Shown here: piece after piece, positions 45,101-52,653 of the stretch
How positions within the stretch are numbered: position 1 is the stretch's first letter
Layout: every line of letters begins with the position of its first letter
Source: Asterias rubens
Lineage: Eukaryota; Echinodermata; Asteroidea; Forcipulatida; Asteriidae
Assembly (NCBI RefSeq): GCF_902459465.1
Contig: NC_047067.1
Span: 20,583,680-20,647,679, forward strand
DNA: 64,000 nucleotides
Direction of reading: 5' to 3'
Program-made: the position numbers and the translations under genes
The notes under the pieces: model-generated
Told to the model about the DNA's origin: nothing
The model's database searches: none
What the model saw: only the letters and a program-made list of their open reading frames with translations

Positions 45101-48100
45101 CAAACTCCCAACGGGAATTCAATTTTATTTATTTCTCATAAAATATGACATTTCAGACAGAATATTTCAAGGGATGTTTTCTACTATCATCATCATTAGA
45201 CTGTATAAGTTTTATGTAAATTTGTGATCTTAGACAAGTTTTTTTCTTACAAATTCTGTATTATTCCTTTAAGTGAAATATAAATCGTCATCAAGCTAAC
45301 ATCTCTTGGACTCTTCTTTTGTTTGTACTATATTAAGATATACCTCTCCCAAGTGCATAGTGGAGCATCTATCTGGTGTGAACCTCCCATCATGGAGGAG
45401 TTGAAGACAAAGGCCAGGGCCCAAGGACTTTGGAATCTCTTCCTACCAGCGCAGAGCGGGTTTGGTCAACTTGAATATGCCTTCATGGCTGAGGCTATGG
45501 GACAATCATTCATTGGTTCAGAGCCATTCAACTGCAGTGCTCCAGGTAGGAATTGTAGCAGTTACATGTAGTCACAGTCATGTCAAAGTATTTTTATTTT
45601 TTTATTTTTGGATGCAAGTCGCCAGACACACAGGGCCTGAAGGCCACTTCAAGGTGCGGGCTACAATTATTTTATTAAAGAGGCCGTTGCCACCTACTCC
45701 TAGGGCTGAAACAGGGTTACCCCTTTACAGTCCATATGTATGTAGGCTTGGGTATCATCCATCAGAAGCCTGGCTGGTGGAGCAGAAAGCACGACCTCCC
45801 CAACTTTCAAAGCAATCATGGTTAAGTGTCTTGCTTAAGGACACAAGTGTCATGACTGGGACTCGAACCCACACTCTGCTGATCAAACACCAGAGCTTGA
45901 ATCCGATGCTCTTAATTGCTATGCCACGACACGCCATAGTTTAATAACAGATGTTTGAAGCTTTGCATAGTGTGGAAAATAACAAGGAACTGTAACTAGT
46001 AAACTGTTGAAAGCGACTACAACCTTTGGTTTCCAAGGTCCATTTGCTTCGGTCACGGTATTATCTTTAGTTCTCATGTACATTGCTTTAACTTTGTGAT
46101 GGAGTCGCATTTTCACAACTTTTACCGGACTAACCAACCTTCCCCACACCCTGAATCGAAAGGAATAATCAACCCAGTGCTAACTTAATTTGCCAATAGT
46201 TTGTTCTATTGATTCTTACACTAGGAATTTCAAAACATCTTTTAAAGTCATCCCAGCCTCTGACCTTACTCTCACATATCATAACTGCAGGTAGAACAAT
46301 GAAAAGGGTCTTTAGTCAGGATGCTTTTCAAATGTAGATTTCTTTGTTTGGTAAACTGCAGATACTGGTAATATGGAGGTTTTACACCTTTATGGAAATG
46401 AAGCACAGAAGAAACGATGGTTAGAGCCACTACTGGATGGAACACTCAGATCCTGCTACTGTATGACAGGTAAACGTCATAACAACTTGTGTTTAGTTTA
46501 GAAAAGAATTTGTTTTGACTAGTGATTTGTTTGTTCATCACTGCATTGTTGTGGTGCATTCAAAAGAGTTAATACCTGACTGAAGTTAATTTCATCTTGG
46601 AAATATGCTTTGTTCTCTGACGAATGTCGGATGCCAGACTTTCAGCTGCTATTATTTACTTTTCATTTGAACTTTTGTTTTAGTGTTATGGGCATTATGC
46701 AGTACTTTTATGAAAAAGATACTACGAAACAAGTCACAGAGAAAACAGTGACGGACAACTACAATGGTTAACTCAAACCAAAAGTTGTTGATACACAAGA
46801 ACTATACATTGATTTGCTTGAGTTTCCTTGTTCAGGTAAACCATTTTGATTTTCTTAAGTTTCTTTGTTCAGGTCAAACCTTTTACATCCCTGTATTTTG
46901 CAGAGCCACAAGTGGCTTCAAGTGATGCTACCAATATGGAATGTTCCATTGTGAAAGAAGGGGATACCTATGTCATCAATGGCCGGAAATGGTGGAGTAG
47001 TGGTAAGTTGTTCATGCCAAGTCATTTTTCAAGAACCACCTCCCCTCCCCCCCACCCTCGATTTGTTTTTTGAGGGGGTTCTGTTATATATATTGCCTAA
47101 CATCACAAGGCCGGAGGGCCACTTCAAGTTGAGGTCTACACTTAACTGATTTGGGCTGTTGACCCAAATCGACTGTCACCAGGAACACGTTGCTACCTAC
47201 TCCTGTGGCTGAAACAGGGTTGCCCCTTCACAGTCTGTAAGGTTGTAGGCAAGGGTATCAACCACTAGGAGCCTTGCTGGTTGAGCAGAATCCTTGTTGT
47301 GGGAGGTAATACTTAACTCATAAGATTTATGCCAATCCTAAGTTTTCAAGAGTTGCCAGAGCTACTTTGTTACAAGGGTCTTCTGTTTTAGCTAAATGGT
47401 CCAGGAATTTCACATTGACAAATAATCTTAAGACCTGTGATAATGATGACATTGACAATTCAAAGATTAATTTTGATTCCTTAATCCGAGCTGAAGAATC
47501 CCCAAACTAAATAATGCCTGCATGTGTGATCCACTTAATCAGTTCGAAAAGTAAAATCAAGCGATTTGAAAAGTTACCTGTTTGATTTTATCTTTTTCTA
47601 GGTGCTGGTGATCCACGCTGCAAGGTTGCTATATTAATGGGACTCACTCCTAACAAGAACAAATCCAGGTCTGTAAAAATGTACCATATTTCTTTTTTCC
47701 TTAAGTTTTAAATTTCACTGACATACTGACATATCAATTTGTTGTGATTGTTTGTGTTAGATGTTTGAAGTCAAGTTTGTCAAACACTTACAATGAGCCA
47801 TTCTTTTATTATGACACATGGGGTCGATTTCACAAAGATAGTCCTAACTTGGGACTAGTCCTAGGAGTTATTAAAAAACTCAAGGCTAGTCCTAACTTAG
47901 GACAAGTTACTCTTGTTAACTCAAGATAAGACTAGTCTTAACACTTTCTGACCTCCAACCCTGATGAGAAGGAGTGTGCCAGAACTAACTGCCCTCTTGC
48001 TTAATTTGTCTGAACTCCAACCCTGATGAGAAGGAGTGTGTCAGAACTAACTGCCCTCTTGCTTGAACTCCAACCCTGATGAGGAGGAGTGTGCCAGAAC

Positions 48101-50112
48101 TAACTGCCCTCTTGCTTAATTTGTTCCATCCACCTTGGGCACTAGACCTTACGTGAGTGCAGTCGACTCAACTTGGTTATATAATGAAGAGTTGATGTGA
48201 GTGCAGCCGTCGATTTCACCAAACTCTTCCCAACTTAGGATTAATCTTAGTACTTAAGACTGGGTCAGTTCCGTATTCAAATACGTAGGACGCATTGAAC
48301 CCATCCTAAGTTAGCTCGAGTTATTATTGATCCTAGCATTTGTGAAATCGGTTGCTGTCAACATAAGTTGTCCGTGGTAATGAAGAATTTTTTTTTTTCT
48401 CTAACCTCTTAAAACCTCCATTTTTGTTGATAGACATCAGCAGCACAGCATGATTATAGTTCCTATGGATGCACCTGGTGTTAAGAAGATTCGTCCCTTG
48501 ACAGTCTTTGGAAATCCAGGTAATTTAGTCTTTTCATATTCCAATTGTCTTGGTTTTTCAATCCAAGTTCATATTCAAGAGTCTAATGAAACCAGAAACT
48601 GATATTGGATAATAAAGATGAGGTTCTCTATTCTCCAGAAGACGATCAGAGTATACTGATCGAAACATTGAGTTGAAACCAATGGTTCTTGTCAGAACCA
48701 CCCCAACTCATTTAGAGATAGTCATTACATGGTGTTACCGCAAACCTTTCCATATCGTATTTCCACCATGCAAAGTTTCAAATCCGACTTAGGTTCTTTA
48801 TTGTTTTACGCTTGATGTAAAAATCCAGGGCCCAGTTTAAGAAAAAATATGAAGCTCAGAAATTGCTTAGCATAGAAAAACCTTTCTTAGCAGAAGGAGT
48901 TTACTAGTGAAAGTGTAGTGTACACTCACATTGTTTGTGACTGGTTCCTAATAATTGTCCGCATATAGTGTTCTGACATTGTTCCATGTTTTTGACTCGT
49001 CTTCATCAGATGCACCTCATGGACATTATGAGATCGAGTTTACCAATGTACGCGTCCCATTGGGTAACATGATTCTTGGTGAGGGACGAGGCTTTGAAAT
49101 CGCCCAAGGTCGTTTAGGTCCAGGGCGCATCCATCACTGCATGCGCGGTATCGGAATGGCAGAGAGGGCGCTAGAGTTAATGTGTCAGCGAGCCATGCAG
49201 AGGAAAGCATTTGGTAAAGAGCTAGCCAAAATGGTAAGTGCTTGATATTTTAGACTTTAACTTTTATTAGTTAGATGGAACCAAAAACAAATTGACCTGT
49301 GACCGACAGAACTTGCCGGCGCTCTACAAACTGAACCATCTAGCCCTAATGTCGGCGGTTTGCCTATTTTTCAATATCTTTGTTCAGGGATGTCAGTCAG
49401 AAGCTAAACAACCTGTAAGTGCCATATGGACAGGGATCACACCCAAGTTTATAATACCACCTGGGAAGCGACACGGGAGAGGGACCACCTTAACGGATTG
49501 CAACTTTATATTTCAAATATCAAGAAAAAAAATCACAAGTGAAACTGACTGGGTAAATTTAAGCTAACTTTGGGTGGAACTTTAATTTCAACTTTCAGCT
49601 TCAGTTTGTGTATTATTTTTTTCTAGCTCTAAATGAAAGAGCAGAGTTATTCTTTTGGCACTTTGTTTGTTTTAAACAGGGTGTTATTCAGCACCAGATT
49701 GCAGAGTGCCGTTTGCTGATAGACCAGGCTAGGCTACTCACCCTCAAAGCCGCACACACTATCGATCAGTTTGGAACCAAGGAAGCTCGCAAACAGGTTG
49801 GTTTAGTTAGTTATTCAGAAAAACATCAAACATTCTACTGTCTTATATTTCTCTTTTCTGAAACATTTCTTTGATTATTGTTTTCCTGATTAGGTTGCTA
49901 TGATCAAGATTGTTGCTCCACGCATGATGAACAAGGTGATTGATCAAGCTATCCAGATCTATGGAGGGGCGGGCGTGTGTCAGGACACACCCCTAGCTGG
50001 GTTCTATGCTGGAGCTCGTAGCCTACGCATTGCTGATGGGCCTGATGAAGTACATCTTACTACTATTGGTCTGCTGGAACTCAAATCACAATCACTCAAG
50101 GCAAAGCTGTAA
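39126..50112 (+). CDS. ACAD11: acyl-CoA dehydrogenase family member 11, 17 exons
   Basis: Two-domain enzyme of 4-hydroxy-acyl-CoA breakdown. By family knowledge, the N-terminal kinase phosphorylates the 4-hydroxyl and the dehydrogenase domain then processes the product. Exons: 39126-39253, 40227-40326, 40559-40684, 41169-41330, 41959-42135, 42399-42525, 42691-42845, 43345-43451, 44231-44384, 45338-45545, 46362-46469, 46904-47002, 47602-47668, 48434-48519, 49010-49233, 49680-49796, 49894-50112. All are in phase, total 2364 nt, 787 aa (human about 780). The aminoglycoside-phosphotransferase-like part shows [20 protein letters not shown], the catalytic HGDFRLDN (217-224) and the metal-site LDWE (238-241). 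The dehydrogenase part shows [55 protein letters not shown] and ADGPDEVH (762-769). The C-terminus is AKL, a peroxisomal signal. There is no N-terminal HAD domain, which argues against ACAD10. The start context is ACAATGG. The exon 10 acceptor (TATATTAAG) is the least certain boundary, but the phase fits. Confidence 0.97.
41054..41182. repeat. direct repeat duplicating the ACAD11 exon 4 splice acceptor
   Basis: Two imperfect copies of about 65 bp (41054-41120 and 41121-41182) each contain CATTCTTAGGGTC-TATCTTCA. The right copy is the real acceptor plus the first codons of exon 4. The left copy is a decoy acceptor, and the frame read from it meets a stop after 13 codons. Confidence 0.75.
42245..42325. 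mobile_element. GATTTCAC palindromic element fragment (ACAD11 intron 6)
   Basis: GGTGGATTTCACAAAGAGTT is followed by AAGACTAGTCTT and GGACAAGTTACTTGTCC palindromes. This is the same family as the elements at 16582, 47818 and 48208. Confidence 0.6.
44179..44214. repeat. (TTTG)n microsatellite before ACAD11 exon 9
   Basis: About nine TTTG units end 16 bp upstream of the exon 9 acceptor (GTGTAGCAG/G). They supply most of the pyrimidine-rich tract expected for that splice site. Confidence 0.9.
44525..44744. mobile_element. foldback pair of tRNA-like SINE heads (ACAD11 intron 9)
   Basis: Arms of about 76 bp (44525-44602 and 44669-44744) are inverted copies. They begin ATGATTTTTGGGGTTGAAC and end GTTCAACCCCAAAAATCAT. 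On the minus strand the left arm and spacer read TAGCTGAGTTGGTAGAGC...GGTTGGAATCCC, an A box and a weak B box around a GTT anticodon position, suggesting a tRNA-Asn-related head. The right arm carries the same head on the plus strand without its 5' part. Confidence 0.65.
45590..45940 (-). mobile_element. tRNA-derived SINE (ACAD11 intron 10)
   Basis: On the minus strand the head (about 45850-45935) reads GTCGTGGCATAGCAATTAAG...GTGGGTTCGAGTCCCAGTC, a tRNA-like unit with a good B box. The body contains GTGTCCTTAAGCAAGACACT and a GGCCTTCAGGCCC motif, and it ends in a T/A-rich tail. The head is shared with the SINE at 32.4-32.8 kb and the body with 47.1-47.3 kb. Confidence 0.8.
45946..46015 (-). 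mobile_element. 3' fragment of the histone-hairpin repeat family (ACAD11 intron 10)
   Basis: GATGTTTGAAGCTTTGCATA and the following AAATAACAAGGAACTGTAAC match the 3' part of the copy at 33978-34143. Neither hairpin is present, so it is a truncated copy abutting the SINE. Confidence 0.5.
47097..47300 (-). mobile_element. truncated SINE body (ACAD11 intron 12)
   Basis: GGCCGGAGGGCCACTTCAAG, TGCTACCTACTCCTGTGGCT and GAAACAGGGTTGCCCCTTCA parallel the body of the SINE at 45.6-45.8 kb. The tRNA-like head is missing. Confidence 0.65.
47818..47945. mobile_element. GATTTCAC palindromic element (ACAD11 intron 13)
   Basis: GGGTCGATTTCACAAAGATA leads into repeated CCTAACTTAGGAC and AAGACTAGTCTTA palindromes, the pattern of the family at 42.2 and 48.2 kb. 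Confidence 0.65.
47953..48128. repeat. tandem repeat of 62/53 bp, three copies (ACAD11 intron 13)
   Basis: Units starting CTCCAACCCTGATGAGAAGG begin at 47953, 48015 and 48068. The second unit lacks the TTAATTTGT end, so the second interval is 53 bp. Confidence 0.93.
48208..48352. mobile_element. foldback element with GTCGATTTCAC/GTGAAATCGG ends (ACAD11 intron 13)
   Basis: The terminal inverted repeats CGATTTCACCAAA...ATTTGTGAAATCGG enclose CCCAACTTAGGATTAATC and its near complement. This is the most complete member of the GATTTCAC family in the window. Confidence 0.7.
48630..48790 (+). mobile_element. histone-hairpin repeat family, copy 4 (ACAD11 intron 14)
   Basis: CCAGAAGA is followed by hairpin CGATCAG-AGTATA-CTGATCG, then AAACATTGAG, then GGTTCT-TGTC-AGAACC (48684-48699) with ACCCC directly after it, and ACATGGTGTTACCGCAAACC. 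Both hairpins differ from copy 2 by paired changes that keep the stems intact. Confidence 0.8.
49300..49565 (-). mobile_element. tRNA-like SINE (ACAD11 intron 15)
   Basis: CTTGCCGGCGCTCTACAAAC and CATCTAGCCCTAATGTCGGC match the head region of the foldback at 44.6 kb. CACAAGTGAAACTGACTGGG at the other end matches the complement of the sequence flanking that foldback at 44.76 kb, so head and tail belong to one family. Confidence 0.6.
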
Positions 50113-50592
50113 TAACTGCAGATCTATGGAGGGGCGGGCGTGTGTCAGGACACGCCCCTAGCTGGGTTCTATGCTGGAGCTCGTAGCCTACGCATTGCTG
50201 ATGGGCCTGATGAAGTACATCTTACTACTATTGGTCTGCTGGAACTCAAATCACAATCACTCAAGGCAAAGCTGTAATAACTGCAGATCTATGGAGGGGC
50301 GGGCGTGTGTCAGGACACACCCCTAGCTGGGTTCTATGCTGGAGCTCGTAGCCTACGCATTGCTGATGGGCCTGATGAAGTACATCTTACTACTATTGGT
50401 CTGCTGGAACTCAAATCACAATCACTCAAGGCAAAGCTGTAATAACTGCAGATCTATGGAGGGGCGGGCGTGTGTCAGGACACGCCCCTAGCTGGGTTCT
50501 ATGCTGGAGCTCGTAGCCTACGCATTGCTGATAGGTCTGCTGGAACTCAAATCACAATCACTCAAGGCAAAGCTGTAATAACTGCCAACAAA
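49955..50592. repeat. 165-bp tandem array: ACAD11 terminal coding segment in four units
   Basis: Units begin AGATCTATGGAGGGGCGGGC at 49955, 50120, 50285 and 50450, an exact 165-bp period. Unit 1 is the functional end of ACAD11 (residues about 736-787 plus TAATAACTGC). Units 2-4 lie after the stop codon and are nearly identical to it, so they should be 3' UTR or flank. Units 1 and 3 share GACACACCC, and units 2 and 4 share GACACGCCC. Unit 4 lacks about 30 bp covering the [10 protein letters not shown] codons. Confidence 0.96.
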
Positions 50593-50892
50593 TCTTTGGA
50601 TTTTTCAAGCTCTAGCTGTTGTTACTCAAGTAAAGCTGGGAACAATTTGGTTTATACAAGGGCTGTGTCTTCAAGAAACTGTAATCTGAGTGCTTGGAGT
50701 AAAAGTTAGTCTAATATTACTCAATTAATCATGATCTTTAAGGTAAAACTACATGGAACTGGGAACAGGTAATTTTACACTATCACTAGCTAAAGACAGA
50801 TCTGTGAGGAAGTTTGTTCATAGAGTGCTTGTAAGCAATATCAATCGTGGTTAACCTGTAAGAGTAATTTACGTCTATGTTTTCTCCAAATG

Positions 50893-50906
50893 GCGCCCTC
50901 TAGTGG
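50893..50906 (-). promoter_or_regulatory. CTCF-like motif downstream of ACAD11
   Basis: On the minus strand CCACTAGAGGGCGC fits every position of the core CTCF consensus CCASYAGRKGGCRS. Bilaterian CTCF is known to be widespread, but binding here is inferred. It lies between ACAD11 and the next gene, where an insulator would be plausible. Confidence 0.45.
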
Positions 50907-51694
50907 CCAATCATAAAGATGTACTCTAGCATAACTTGGTTTAAAGTTAAGGTGATTGTTAAGTTGTACTACAAGGTTTAATGAACTAAACTTGACAAAC
51001 TTCTTTGTCACAAATATACAATTAAAAGTAAGAAAACCTGATAACAAAATATTCGTTGTAAGAATAATATTCTTATATTAGGGAGTTTGGTTTGAAAATA
51101 AACAAAACTAAATGAAACTTTGAAAAAAAGGTTATTTTCTTCTGATGGGCCGAGAGTACCCATCAAGTAAGTAAAAACATTTGTTTATGTCAAATAAATA
51201 TATTTGTGTTTTAGTTTTAAAGAACCCTGCAAATGCTTCATTTCTAAAGTAAACATCCTCAACCAAATAATGTTAATTGATTTGAGAAGGGAGGGCTTTT
51301 GATCTCAATTGTGTGCAAACTCGGTGTATGGATTTTATTGTTATTTTGTTATTCCAAAACTTTAAAAAACATTTTAGATAAACTGAACTTAATTTTGTTT
51401 TCTAATTTGATTTTTTTGTAAACAGTTATTTATCTATAAATGTCAGAGGTGCTGGCATTTCTAATTTGATTCAGTTGTAAACAGTTATTTAATTATAAAT
51501 GTCAGAAATGCTGGCATTCCTGGAAATGTATTAAAGGAAGTGCCTTTGTAAATTTGTATTCAAAACATTTTAAAATAAGTTCTGTGTCAGTTTTTTAAAC
51601 AAAATTATTTGATAAAAAAACAATTGATAAAGATAACTGAATAGTAATGGTATACTAAATGTAATTCTCATATATTAATAACATTTTTGTATTT

Positions 51695-51700
51695 AATAAA
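51695..51700 (+). terminator. candidate poly(A) signal, ACAD11
   Basis: AATAAA about 1.6 kb past the stop codon. The nearer ATAAATATATTTG region at 51196 is another possibility. Confidence 0.3.
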
Positions 51701-51779
51701 TGCCAATTCAAATGATTAGAAGTTGTTTCTCATTTTTTCAAGTGATTTTCTGTTGTTGTAGTTGATCCTAATATGTGCC

Positions 51780-51785
51780 AATAAA
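51780..51785 (+). terminator. second candidate poly(A) signal, ACAD11
   Basis: AATAAA in the context GTGCCAATAAAGCACC. The hexamer sits in the loop of a short GTGC/GCAC stem. Confidence 0.3.
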
Positions 51786-52623
51786 GCACCCAAAATGAGA
51801 AATTAAGAGCAATGAATGGGAAATCTAAAAACATGAAGTCAACTCAACTATGAACTTGATACTTTTAACTATTCTTAATTAAAGTATATGTGTGTTACAG
51901 TTTGGATGTAGTTACAACACTATCATGGAACACCCCCCATACACAAAATAATCTCCTTATTGCACTTTCCTAAAACTTTGTAGAGGTTTGTGTTTCGTTT
52001 CAAAATATTCTTGTCACAGTTTATGTGTGGGGGAACTACAAACTCTCCTGTGTTTGTTATCTGCTGTTTAACCAAAATGACAACATGCATATAGAGCTGG
52101 TCGAAACGTCGGGTTGTTACACTACCTACCGCAGTTCATTGTGTTTCAAATCACTTTTTGCATAAAGAAACCCCAGACAACAAAACATTCTTCGCCCATG
52201 TTTTGACTGGGTGACACTTATTGAAACGATTTCCAAAGACTGAAATGAAATTTTGATCCGGGGGAGGCATTCAACAAGTGTTTCCCATTGAAATGCTATT
52301 ATGCTGTTGTGACCTCCCCATTACGTAAAGACCCCACCCCAGACCACGGGACAATCGATGTGGCGGCCTGGACTTCAAAAGAAGTCCCCCAATTAATTGC
52401 TAGAGGGCGCAGGTCAACTTTTTAACTGAACGAGCACGTATGTGTTGTTTGCACACAAACATTTTAACATTGTGTTTACGCATGCATATTGTGCACATGT
52501 GTGCTAAATGTTGTCGTCTTAATTTACAGTTTGCACAGTCAGTGGTTATTAAATGCACAACTGTTTGATTGAGTTGGACGATAGAGCTTTTAAAACTGTA
52601 TTCCTAATGGGTTTTACATAGTC

Positions 52624-52653
52624 ATGGCAGAGGTGACCGGGACGATACGATGA
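52624..52653 (+). promoter_or_regulatory. upstream ORF overlapping the next gene's start codon
   Basis: A nine-codon reading frame starts at an ATG in strong context (G at -3 and +4) and ends in TGA that overlaps the ATG of the gene at 52650 as ATGA. This arrangement favours termination-reinitiation and usually dampens translation. Confidence 0.5.

Larger units (their letters stand above)
50593..52623. other. ACAD11 3' flank and intergenic region
   Basis: AT-rich, with poly(A) signal candidates and two CTCF-like motifs listed separately. TTTCTAATTTGATT...GTCAGA-GTGCTGGCATT is duplicated in tandem around 51399-51520. A CGAAACGTC box occurs at 52101 without the accompanying hairpins. No gene is seen. 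Confidence 0.6.

Noticed and set aside
50470-50709. Separate gene starting in the last ACAD11 duplicate unit
   Set aside because: It is a fragment of the duplicated ACAD11 end with a 30-bp deletion and no upstream exon or promoter.
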